DNA from: Oscillatoria nigro-viridis PCC 7112 | GTDB taxonomy: Bacteria > Cyanobacteriota > Cyanobacteriia > Cyanobacteriales > Microcoleaceae | Length of the DNA stretch: 64,000 bases | Direction: 5' to 3' | NCBI RefSeq assembly: GCF_000317475.1 | Contig: NC_019729.1 | Span: forward strand, 572,501 to 636,500 | In this document: in pieces, positions 34,745-43,518 of the stretch | How the letters are laid out: every line of letters begins with the position of its first letter | Position numbering within the stretch: the first letter of the stretch is position 1 | Translations under genes and position numbers: made by a program | The notes under the pieces: generated by a model | What the model was told of the DNA's origin: nothing | Database searches by the model: none | What the model saw: the letters and a program-made list of their open reading frames with translations, nothing else

Positions 34745-36406
34745 TTACTTTTTAGTTACCAAAACCCAATCGTCCGCTGTTTTGACAACCTCAGCATTCT
34801 GCAAACCTAAATGTTTTAAAACAGGTTTTTCTAACAGAAAATAAGGTTGAGGAAGAGTTTGCCATTTCTGTTTGAGCGTCGGCGCGTCGGCGACAATAAC
34901 TTGGCGTTCACTGTAAAAATTCAGCGATGGACGGCCCAAGCGGTGAGAAGTAAACACCTGTTGACCGGCCGGAGTTCCTGTGCGGACAATTTCGGCGATC
35001 GGCTTAACCGGATAATCCTCTGCTAGTTCCCAAACCCAGTTATCTGAAGCCACCAATACCAACAGCGTCAGGTAAGTTCCCCAAATTAAAACTAATATAA
35101 ACTGCCGATCTTTGCGGTGCAGCAACACGGCCGCCATTGTCATTGTCAAACCTACAAACATCAGCATTAACTGCAAATCTCGATCGGGAGGCACAAAATA
35201 TTTCCCAATTTGCACTAAGCCACTGAAGTAAATGCAGCCGACAACACCAACTACACCCAGCACTGCCAAAATCGCGGGATGAGGCAACAAAGAAATAGCA
35301 TCAAAACGTTCTTCTGCTTCCTCTTTAATGGGCTCTGGCGGCAGCCACAGTTGCTCCCAAACTTCAGCGAGATAACTGCCAACGGCAAGAGCAAAAGCTG
35401 GATAAATTGGCAACACATACCAGGGCAATTTAGTAGTCATCACAGAAATAGCCAGCAGATATACTCCAGTCCAAACCAATACTAATTTTGGCCCGGGAAA
35501 ACTGCGATTTTCCCAACTCAGACGCAGCCCTTGCAGCCAAAATAACTGCCACGGCCAAGCTAATTTTAAAATTTCTAAAAGATAATACCAAGGCGGGCCT
35601 CGGTGACTGCTTACAGGTTCCGAAATGCGCCGGAAAGATTCGTTAACTAAATTAGCGTGGATGAAATATTGGCCGTAGTGCAGCCATTGGGCAAAATACC
35701 AAGCAGCTACTGGCAATGTTCCGATCGCCAATCCGCCCCACAGATACCCAGAAGTGAGGAGTCGCGGGGTATCCCAAACCAAAAAAATACAGCCGATAGC
35801 ACCCAGCAGCAGCCCCAACATGACGCCCTTAGTCAGGCAAATGAGTCCGAACCCAATCCCCGCGCCCAAAGCGTAGCGCAAATCCCGGCGCGATCGTAGC
35901 AAACACCACATCGCCACCAGCAAAAAACACAAAACCGCCCCATCCAACATTGCCAAACGTCCGTGCCGCACCACCGGTAACAGCGTCAGATAAACGAGGG
36001 CAGAAAAAATGGCGATCGAACGCCGAGGAAACAACTCCCTGCCAATGGCGTAAAGCAAGGGCACTGAAGTGGCTGTCAGCATCGCCGGTACCAACCTCGC
36101 CGTCAATTCGCTGACACCGCCTGCTGCAAAACACAGCCCGATCAGCCAGTGTACCAGCGGCGGTTTGTTGAAATAAGGCATTGAGTCGATCGTCGGATAC
36201 AGCCAATTTAAGTTGCCGCGCCAAATTTCCCGACTTACCTGCGCTGCAATGCCTTCATCCCAATCCCGCAAAGCCGCGCCGCCCAGATTCAGCCCGAAAA
36301 TCAGCACTGCCGCCAACAGAAAAGCCAGCATCCACACTTTGTCTGTCAAGCTGTCATTCCAGCGATTTTTCGGTTGGCGGCCAAGGAATGGAAAGATTTC
36401 TGACAT
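34745..36406 (-). CDS. GT39-family membrane glycosyltransferase (ArnT-like)
   Basis: 553 residues with about 11-12 hydrophobic segments. The first periplasmic loop contains the catalytic acidic motif ALRDWDEGIAAQVSREI (Asp48, Asp50, Glu51) followed by MPYFNKPPLVHWLIGLCFA, the hallmark of ArnT/PMT-type (GT39) transferases. These use polyprenyl-phosphate sugars to glycosylate lipids or proteins on the outer face of the plasma membrane. A soluble C-terminal part (about 470-553) follows the last TM helix. The substrate is not predictable. The gene stands alone, with a divergent gene upstream at 36481. Confidence 0.82.
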   Translation of the reverse strand: MSEIFPFLGRQPKNRWNDSLTDKVWMLAFLLAAVLIFGLNLGGAALRDWDEGIAAQVSREIWRGNLNWLYPTIDSMPYFNKPPLVHWLIGLCFAAGGVSELTARLVPAMLTATSVPLLYAIGRELFPRRSIAIFSALVYLTLLPVVRHGRLAMLDGAVLCFLLVAMWCLLRSRRDLRYALGAGIGFGLICLTKGVMLGLLLGAIGCIFLVWDTPRLLTSGYLWGGLAIGTLPVAAWYFAQWLHYGQYFIHANLVNESFRRISEPVSSHRGPPWYYLLEILKLAWPWQLFWLQGLRLSWENRSFPGPKLVLVWTGVYLLAISVMTTKLPWYVLPIYPAFALAVGSYLAEVWEQLWLPPEPIKEEAEERFDAISLLPHPAILAVLGVVGVVGCIYFSGLVQIGKYFVPPDRDLQLMLMFVGLTMTMAAVLLHRKDRQFILVLIWGTYLTLLVLVASDNWVWELAEDYPVKPIAEIVRTGTPAGQQVFTSHRLGRPSLNFYSERQVIVADAPTLKQKWQTLPQPYFLLEKPVLKHLGLQNAEVVKTADDWVLVTKK

Positions 36407-36480
36407 AAGTTAAGAGAGTTTTGAGCGTCCCAAACTGAAGGTAAACTTAGACAGCAGTTATTTGCGACTAGGAAAATACC

Positions 36481-37968
36481 ATGAACTTGCCTGTAATTAT
36501 AGATATTATCATTGGCTTAGTATTTATCTACCTGACTTTAAGCTTGCTAGCTTCGGAAATTCAGGAACTGATTGCTACTGTTTTGCAGTGGCGGGCGGAA
36601 CATTTAAAGAAGTCGATCGAAGTGCTGATTTCTGGCGGCAGCGAAGGCGCAAAAGATCCCCTGCAATTTAAGCGAGTCGGACAGTTGGCTCATTCGATTT
36701 ACGCCAATCCGATGATCGAGGATTTGAATCAGGGAGCGAAAGGGCTTTTGTCAGAGGGATTCCGCTATGTTACGCACCGCCTGGGGGATTTGTACCACGG
36801 AGTTACGGGTACTAAAAATGTTTTCGGCAATAAATCCAGCGGGCCTTCTTATATTCCAGCCGAGTGTTTTTCGGCTAGCCTTTTGGAGACTTTAAAGGTT
36901 TCTAGTTTGCTCAGCTCTATCTCTAAAACCCGATTGGAAAGATTTCAAGATTTACAATTAGCACAAATTCAACAGATTGGACAAAATCTGAGTTTGCCGG
37001 ATGCTACTAAACCGATTATCGAGCAAGAATTTAGGTGGCTGACTGCGGAGTTCAATCGAGTTGTTGAAGATTATCAAAACAATTTAGCAAGTTTGAACAA
37101 CAGCTTAGATAGAATGTCGGAAAAACTAGGATTTTATATTAAGGATTCTCAGGTTTATCTACCAGAAACCGAGCTAGGAGGGAGAGAATTTCAGAGGCAG
37201 ATGGCAATTGTGAAGGCTCGTTTTGACAGCAAGATTGAGCGGGCGGCGCTGCTGGGGCAACTGCAACCGAGTTTCAGCAATCTGTTAAATAGTGTTAAAA
37301 AAAGTCAAGATCCGGTAGCAGAAATTATGGATATCAAAGAGGAGAGTGCGATTTATCAACAAATTCAAGAAACCTTGGACAGTATGCCAGAATCTTTGAA
37401 ACGCAGCCTTTATATTTTAGCGCAGCGCGCTGAAAAAGGCGGCGGAGATACTCAAGAGCAGTTGCAGCGGTTTCAGAAAGAAATTGAAATTTGGTTTGAC
37501 CAATCGATGGAGCGTGCTTCTGGTGTTTACAAGCGGAATGCCAGAGGGGTAGCGATTTTGCTCGGAACTGCGATCGCTGTCGCTGCTAATGCTGATACCA
37601 TTAATATTATTAATCGGTTGTCGAAGGATTCGATGTTGCGATCGACTGTTAATTTGTATGCTGAGCAGTTGGTGGCAAACAATGCTAAGACTAAATCAAA
37701 TAATTTAACCAGTCTGACAAAAGTTCAACAGGATGTCGATCGAGCTTTGGATCGGGTAGCCCTGCCTTTTGGATGGAGCGAACAGAACAGCTTAGAACGA
37801 GATAAGCAGGGGAATTTATTGTGGCCGGCTTTGATTTCCAAATTGTTTGGTTGGATATTGAGCGGGCTAGCTATTTCTATGGGGGCTGGTTTTTGGTTTG
37901 AGGCGCTCAACAAGATTATTAATATTCGCAATGCAGGGAAAAAACCGCCATCTTCCACAGAATCTTGA
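36481..37968 (+). CDS. Membrane protein of unknown function
   Basis: 495 residues. An N-terminal TM helix (IIDIIIGLVFIYLTLSLLAS, about 6-25) is followed by EIQELIATVLQWRAEHLKKS and a long soluble helical region. Two further hydrophobic segments lie near 357-375 (VAILLGTAIAVAANADTI) and 460-480 (FGWILSGLAISMGAGFWFEA). The ending WFEALNKIINIRNAGKKP is shared with a widespread uncharacterised bacterial family as I remember it. No enzymatic motif is visible. The segment NADTINIINRL after the second TM is characteristic of the same family. The start is the ATG at 36481. It is transcribed divergently from the GT39 gene. Confidence 0.6.
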   Translation: MNLPVIIDIIIGLVFIYLTLSLLASEIQELIATVLQWRAEHLKKSIEVLISGGSEGAKDPLQFKRVGQLAHSIYANPMIEDLNQGAKGLLSEGFRYVTHRLGDLYHGVTGTKNVFGNKSSGPSYIPAECFSASLLETLKVSSLLSSISKTRLERFQDLQLAQIQQIGQNLSLPDATKPIIEQEFRWLTAEFNRVVEDYQNNLASLNNSLDRMSEKLGFYIKDSQVYLPETELGGREFQRQMAIVKARFDSKIERAALLGQLQPSFSNLLNSVKKSQDPVAEIMDIKEESAIYQQIQETLDSMPESLKRSLYILAQRAEKGGGDTQEQLQRFQKEIEIWFDQSMERASGVYKRNARGVAILLGTAIAVAANADTINIINRLSKDSMLRSTVNLYAEQLVANNAKTKSNNLTSLTKVQQDVDRALDRVALPFGWSEQNSLERDKQGNLLWPALISKLFGWILSGLAISMGAGFWFEALNKIINIRNAGKKPPSSTES

Positions 37969-38238
37969 GCGGTGCAGTTGCGAGGCCCATCTACTAACTG
38001 TCATACCCTTTTAGATTTTAGATTTTAGATGGGGGAATGGCTCAAGACTATCGAGGTTTGAAGCACGGGCTGACAGTTGGATTCTTTTTTGAAAGTGGTA
38101 TCACGGATAGGATATCGGATCGATGGGTAATTGCGCGTTTGCCGGAAGTCAGGGAAAACACGCAGAATATAAATTCCGTGCGATCGCGGATGGCAGTGCA
38201 GCAGAAATAGGGGAAACTAATAGATAGGTTAAATAAGA
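37969..38238. other. Intergenic with a TTTTAGA heptamer repeat
   Basis: A short run of TTTTAGA heptamers lies at 38009-38030. The rest shows no gene or RNA feature. Confidence 0.5.
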
Positions 38239-38733
38239 ATGGGCGAAATAAACAAGGTCGCTGGCAGTTTCAGAAGCTCTGACTCCAAGGCTGTATCTAC
38301 CGCTAAACACACTTTTGGAGGACGGAATATGTTGACTTCTTTAAGGGAAACGACTCGCGCCTGGGAATACGCAAATCCCCAATCCAAAAGCTTTGTAGTC
38401 CAGGACTCCAGTATTAATGAAGGTGGATATTTTGTTTCCAGAATTTTGGCTGGGGCATCTGACTGCATTGAGAAAATTACTTCGGCACTTCAAAAATATG
38501 CCTCTATCCTTGGAGAGATTGACAAAGTTCGCACAACTTCTGACAACCGCTCAAACCAACTGCAATTAGGCTTTGTTATCCTCAGTTCAGATTACCTAGA
38601 ACCATACAAAAGTCAATTGCCAAAATCGCACAGTTGCCTGAGTAAAAACAGGGGACTTGGTTCCTGTTATGCCGATCGAGATAGCGATCCACTCAGCAAC
38701 GGCGGTGGGCGCGATCGACTGTTTGCTAATTAA
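38239..38733 (+). pseudogene. Decayed DUF4347-domain fragment
   Basis: The segment IEKITSALQKYASILGEIDK, ... NQLQLGFVILSSDYLEPYKS, QL can be aligned with [20 protein letters not shown], ... [22 protein letters not shown] in the DUF4347 protein at 43519. The key HIISHGSSG motif has become RTTSDNRSN and a stretch after LAG is missing. The sequence after KSQL is unrelated and ends at 38733. It is therefore a dead third paralog of the two large surface proteins downstream. The iscB element lies directly after it. Confidence 0.6.
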
Positions 38734-38746
38734 GGAGAGTAAGGAA

Positions 38747-38952
38747 CCCCACGCTTAAAAGCGGAGGCTTTTGGGAAGTCCGGCTCGTTCCGAGCGGTGC
38801 AAGAAGAAAGCCCGAACCTTACCAGAGACAGGATTAGACCTACGTTTTTTGAGTCATGATACCGGAGAATGCGACGCTAGTTTTCCGCTCTATCGCTAAA
38901 AGTTAAACAGGCTCGGGCGGGGTTAAACCAGTGCTTTTGGCATAACAAGCTC
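38747..38952 (+). ncRNA. Omega RNA (HEARO-type) region of the iscB element
   Basis: The sequence upstream of iscB is strongly structured. CCCCACGCTTAAAAGCGGAG (38747 on) contains a GCTT/AAGC-type hairpin, and TCCGGCTCGTTCCGAGC gives a second stem (near 38778). Pairing partners for CCCGAACC appear near 38909 (GGCTCGGGCGGGG). IscB guide RNAs are encoded just 5' of the gene, with this CCCCACGC opening. The guide would lie just before the scaffold (around 38730-38746), but the exact boundary is not certain. Confidence 0.6.
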
Positions 38953-38997
38953 ATGAAACATTCTCGAAGCGAACTTTACCCAGCAATGGAGGACTTT

Positions 38998-41900
38998 GTG
39001 TCTAATTTCGTTTTTCTACTTGATATCCACAAACGACCGCTCAATCCAATTCGTCCAGGATTGGCTCGCAAATTGCTAACCACTGGCAAAGCTGCTGTTT
39101 TTAAAAGGTATCCATTCACACTCATTGCGCGACGTAGTTAAGCTACGTGTTCTGAGTGGAGAGCCTTCTCTCCCAACGGATTTCGTCCCGTTGTCCCCAC
39201 GTAAAAGGGTCACGATACCCCGGTCACGTTAGTAGTAAATAATGAACCTAATGGAATGCAGACCACGAAAGTAGCCTAATCTAACAGCCTAAGTTGGAAA
39301 GGAGCAAGGGGAAGCACGAAAGGGTTAATCACCAGTAACCATCGTTTGCACACTTCGTGATGAATAAAGAGTGAAATAAGGCTGAAACACTCTCACCAAA
39401 AGGTAAGTGGGTAGAACTAGAGTTGATGATTCTCTAGTTCGACGAAATATAATCCCGCCGGAGTAGAGATGGAACCCGACCCGTGACGAATCTCAAACAC
39501 ATAGAACTGCGGAAAGCCCTATAGGTTCTCAGTACAGGTCGAAGTCTGAGTAAGCCAACCGTAAGGAAAGCAGAATACTTAGAGGGTAAAGGATGCCAGA
39601 AAAAGCGAATGCTGTGGGTAATGCCACAGATAGGAGTTCAAGATTTGCTCCAACTGAAAGGAAGCCAAATTCTGGCAGGTGTTTAACGATAAACCAACGT
39701 AAGGAAATCAAACTTCTGTGAAAGATAGATTCGGTAACGAAATCGGAACAGACGCATTACCTGAGAAATGGGCAGACCTTAATTGGAAAGCTGCTACAAA
39801 GGTGGTGAGAAATCTCAGACAGAGAATTTATCGTGCGACTCAGAGGAATGAGTGGAATAAGGTCAGGAGCCTTACTTCACTCATGTTAAAAAGTAAGTCC
39901 AACCTGCTACTTGCAGTTAGACGGGTCACTCAAACTAACCAAGGGAAGAAAACAGCAGGCGTGGATAACCAACTTGCTCTCAACCCTCAGATGAGAATCC
40001 AACTAATACACGAAATCCTGAAGCTGAACCCTTGGAAAGCAAAACCTGCTAAAAGGATATACATTCCAAAAGCAAATGGTAAAAAGCGTCCTTTGGGGAT
40101 ACCAACTCTCAAAGATAGAGTGATGCAAGCAGTGGTCAAAAACGCACTGGAGCCGAGTTGGGAAGCTAGATTTGAAGCCAACAGCTATGGCTTTCGACCA
40201 GGGCGAAGCTGTCACGATGCGATAGAACAAGTTCATACCCGATTACGAAAAGGAGGCGATGAATGGGTTCTAGACGCAGATATTAAAGGAGCATTTGACC
40301 ACATCAGCCACGAATACATACTCAATGCTCTCGGAGAAATTCCTAGCAAAGAGCTAATTAAACAGTGGCTAAAAGCAGGTTACGTGGAGGCTAACAAGTT
40401 TAACCCAACAGAAACAGGCACTCCCCAAGGCGGCATCATTAGCCCACTTCTGGCTAACATCGCCCTAGACGGACTGGAAGGAGAAGTATTATCCAACCAC
40501 CAGAAAGTCAAACAGAGCAAGAGTGGGGAATACAAAGGCAAAACCTACTACACAAACAGGTATTATCCTAGATTTGGGTACATCAGATATGCCGATGATT
40601 TCCTTGTCACAGCCGAAACAAAGGAAGACTTGGAAGCCGTTCTGCCTGAAATCAAGGAATGGCTGAAAAAGCGAGGACTAGAACTGAACGAAGAAAAAAC
40701 CAACATCGTCAATAAGCGAAATGGGTTCAACTTCCTCGGTTTTACAATCCGAAGCTACTCAGATGGAACCACGCTCTGCAAACCTCAAAAGGATAAGATG
40801 ATTGCCAAACTCAGAGAAATTAGAGGATGGCTCAAAAGACACAAAACGGTAAAACCGGAAGAAGTCATCAAACATCTAAACCCTATACTAAGAGGATGGG
40901 CGAACTATTACAGGCACTGCTCCAGCAAGGAAATCTTCGCTACATTCAACCATAGAATTGTACAAATGCTATGGCAATGGTGTAAAAGACGACACCACCA
41001 GAAACATCTCAAAAGGGTCAAGAACAAATACTTTACCGTACTGGGAAATGACCACTGGACATTCTTTGCCGACACTAAGGATAGAACAGGAAAAAGAAAG
41101 AGACTTTATCTCAAAGATGTAAGTGACATCCCAATCCTGAGACATACAAAGGTTGAAGGCGCAGCTAGTCCAGATGACTCAACCAAAGTAGATTACTGGA
41201 AGAAACGCCAATCAAAACTGGGTAGTAGCGTATGGGCTAAAGGCTCGAAGCTCTACAAAGTGGCTCAATTCCAGCACTGGAGATGCACTGAATGCGGAGA
41301 CTACCTGCTAAACGGAGAACAAATCCACACTCACCACATAACTGAAGTGACAAAGGGAGGCACAGATGAAATCGACAATCTTATACACCTTCACCAAATT
41401 TGTCACAGGAAAGTTCATGGTACTAAATAACCTCGGAGTCCAAGAATGCCAGAGCCGGATGATGCGAAAGTGTCACGTCCGGTTCGTTGGGGAGAGGGAT
41501 ACGGCGACGTATGCCCTCTTACCCGACCTCAAAGTAGAGGTAACAGCACCCCAAAAACCAATCACTCTTAAATTAGACCCTGGCTCCACAACCACGGGAA
41601 TCGCATTAGTGCAAGGAGAGGAGGTAATCTTTGGTGCACAACTAGCTCACCGAGGTCAATCAATTAAAGCCAGTTTGGAGTCTCGCCGTTCACTGCGTAG
41701 AGGCAGGAGAAATCGTCATACTCGTTATCGAAAAGCAAGATTTCTAAATAGAACTCGCTCTCAAGGATGGCTGGCTCCAAGCCTACAACATCGTGTTGAA
41801 ACAATCCTGACATGGGTAACTAGATTGATGAAAGTCGCCCCCATTAGTTCTATTGCTCAAGAACTTGTGCGATTCGACTTACAACAACTAGAAAATCCAG

Positions 41901-42673
41901 AGATTAGTGGACTGGAGTATCAGCAAGGCGTTTTATGTGGTTACGAAGTCCGCGAATATTTGCTGAATAAATGGGAGAGAAAGTGCGCGTATTGTGGAGT
42001 TACGGATACGCCGCTACAAGTCGAACACATTCATCCCAAAGCCAAAGGCGGATCTAATCGTATTTCTAATCTTTGCCTTGCCTGTGAAAAATGCAATGTC
42101 AAGAAAGGAACTCAAGACATTGAGCAATTCCTCTCTAAGAAGCCAGATGTCTTGAAAAAGATTCTATCTCAAGCAAAACGTCCTTTAAAAGACGCAGCAG
42201 TAGTTAATTCAACTCGCTGGGCGTTATTTAACCGACTCGGTATGACTGGCTTACCAGTTTCTACTGGCAGTGGTGGCTTGACAAAATTCAATCGCACTCG
42301 TTTGCAGCTACCTAAATCCCACTGGTTAGATGCTGCTTGCGTAGGCAGAGTTGAAGAATTAAAGGTGCTGACTTCTCAACCGCTCCTAATAAAAGCAGCA
42401 GGACACGGTACTCGACAAATGTGTGGCACGGATCGGTTTGGCTTCCCAATTCGACATAGATCAAAAAAGCAGATCCATTTGGGTTTTCAAACTGGCGATA
42501 TCGTTGGCGCGACAGTCACCGCAGGCAAGAAAGTCGGTTCTTATGTAGGACGAATCCTTTGCCGTGCATCCGGTTCGTTCGACATCGCCACAATGAAGGG
42601 AAGAGTAGCAGGAATTAGTCATAAATATTGCAAACCTATTCACAAAAAAGATGGCTATTCCTATGGATTTTAA
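38998..42673 (+). CDS. iscB: IscB RNA-guided nuclease, split by a group II intron
   Basis: Exon 1 is 38998-39126 and exon 2 is 41528-42673. Joined, they give about 424 residues. GTG at 38998 follows GGAGG by 5 bases, and MSNFVFLLDIHKRPLNP is the expected PLMP-type start. Exon 1 ends ...KRYPFTLI and exon 2 starts LKVEVTAP, giving the family phrase YPFTLILKVE. Exon 2 has RuvC-I (TLKLDPGSTTTGIALV), an Arg-rich bridge helix (SRRSLRRGRRNRHTRYRKAR), RuvC-II (SIAQELVRFD), an HNH with CAYCG and VEHIHPKAKGGSNRISNLCL, and RuvC-III (PKSHWLDAACVG). All key residues are present. IscB is the transposon ancestor of Cas9. Without splicing, only a 62-residue peptide (from the ATG at 38953) or a 47-residue one would be made. 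Confidence 0.85.
39718..41430 (+). CDS. ltrA: Group II intron reverse transcriptase/maturase with HNH nuclease
   Basis: 570 residues from a GTG preceded by AAGGA. It has reverse transcriptase blocks: RVTQTNQGKKTAGVDNQLAL, IPKANGKKRPLGIPTLKDRV, NSYGFRPGRSCHDAI, GTPQGGIISPLLANIAL and the catalytic YADD (residues 291-294). The maturase X domain is at about 370-440 (HLNPILRGWANYYRHC). The C-terminal HNH endonuclease has CTECGDYLL and HHITEVTKGGTDEIDNLIHL, HQICHRKVHG. It would fold the intron for splicing and copy it into new sites. The gene lies inside domain IV of the intron and ends 22 bases before domain V. No frameshift is seen, so activity is plausible. Confidence 0.93.
   Translation: MKDRFGNEIGTDALPEKWADLNWKAATKVVRNLRQRIYRATQRNEWNKVRSLTSLMLKSKSNLLLAVRRVTQTNQGKKTAGVDNQLALNPQMRIQLIHEILKLNPWKAKPAKRIYIPKANGKKRPLGIPTLKDRVMQAVVKNALEPSWEARFEANSYGFRPGRSCHDAIEQVHTRLRKGGDEWVLDADIKGAFDHISHEYILNALGEIPSKELIKQWLKAGYVEANKFNPTETGTPQGGIISPLLANIALDGLEGEVLSNHQKVKQSKSGEYKGKTYYTNRYYPRFGYIRYADDFLVTAETKEDLEAVLPEIKEWLKKRGLELNEEKTNIVNKRNGFNFLGFTIRSYSDGTTLCKPQKDKMIAKLREIRGWLKRHKTVKPEEVIKHLNPILRGWANYYRHCSSKEIFATFNHRIVQMLWQWCKRRHHQKHLKRVKNKYFTVLGNDHWTFFADTKDRTGKRKRLYLKDVSDIPILRHTKVEGAASPDDSTKVDYWKKRQSKLGSSVWAKGSKLYKVAQFQHWRCTECGDYLLNGEQIHTHHITEVTKGGTDEIDNLIHLHQICHRKVHGTK
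41452..41527 (+). ncRNA. Group II intron domains V and VI
   Basis: Domain V is the 34-nt hairpin GAGCCGGATGATGCGAAAG ... CGTCCGGTTC (41452-41485), which contains the catalytic metal-binding helix. Domain VI follows as GGGAGAGGG...CCCTCTTACCC with a probable bulged branch-point A, 7 bases from the 3' end. Confidence 0.9.
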
Positions 42674-43518
42674 TTCAAGGCGACTGAAGTCGCAGCCGCT
42701 TTCCTCCCCATGTCGGTAGCCCGGGGCTTCTCGCTCGTTTTCTGGTGATTTAATGGAGGATATGGAACGTACCGAGGGCGACTGGGCCCGAATGCAGTTT
42801 TAATTAGGGAGGCAGGCGCGATCGCAATCAACGATTTGAGCTGACTCAATCTGCAATCATATCAATTCGCGCTGAATCATTTGAATCACGTTTGTAGTGA
42901 GGTGGACAGTCCTCAAAGTGTCCGTACCAGCCCATAAGTCAATTGATTCCTAACGAGGGGTTCCACTTAATATTAGACCGTTTTGACTGTTAGTAAATGC
43001 GACAAAACCTCCTGGCAATCAGTATTTGGGTGTATCGCAAACCTAGCAGCTTCAAAGCATATATAATTCTTCAAAATCTACATAATTCAGTTTGACCTTG
43101 GATGAAATACACCTAGGTAAACTGTAGTGCCTTGTGCCTATACGTAAAATATCACAATCAAATAAAAACTACTCAATATAATTAAGAGGAGTTATTGTGG
43201 GGGAAATTACCTCCACCATTTGCGACTACCTGAAATCAGGCTACTGTTAGCCAAATAATGTCGCAAAAATTTGCTAGTACAACCTAGATTGATTTATTTG
43301 AAGAGGCGAGATAAATGTTTGGATATATTCCCAGCGGTAGAGGTCATAATTTCCCTTATGGTAAATAGATAACTGGGAAATGCGGGTCAAAATAAATTCC
43401 TAAAAATATTCGTAAAAGTGCACCATATCTCAATTTCGTGTTAAGGTATAATCAAATAATCCTGATGAAATTACTCCGGGGTGTATCTACTAATAATGCC
43501 CTAAATGGAGTATCCAAT
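42674..43518. other. iscB element right end and upstream region of the surface-protein gene
   Basis: A hairpin GCGACTGAAGTCGC (about 42683-42696) and GTAGCCCGGGGCTTCTCGCTC (about 42716) resemble the right end of iscB elements. The exact element boundary is unclear. From about 42800 to 43518 no gene is seen. AT-rich DNA near 43040-43200 and around 43420 is the likely promoter region of the next gene. Confidence 0.45.

Larger units (their letters stand above)
39127..41527 (+). mobile_element. Group II intron inserted in iscB (2401 bp)
   Basis: The 5' end is set by the iscB reading frame at CTCATT|GCGCGAC (consensus GTGYG, here GCGCG). The 3' end lies after domain V (41452-41485, GAGCCGGATGATGCGAAAG to CGTCCGGTTC) and domain VI (41486-41527), which has a probable branch-point A in CTCTTACCC and ends in GAC. 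Excising exactly this interval restores the iscB frame. A possible EBS1 (AGTGGG, 39406-39411) pairs with IBS1 CTCATT using two wobble pairs, which is only tentative. The intron encodes its own reverse transcriptase at 39718-41430. All parts look intact. Confidence 0.85.
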
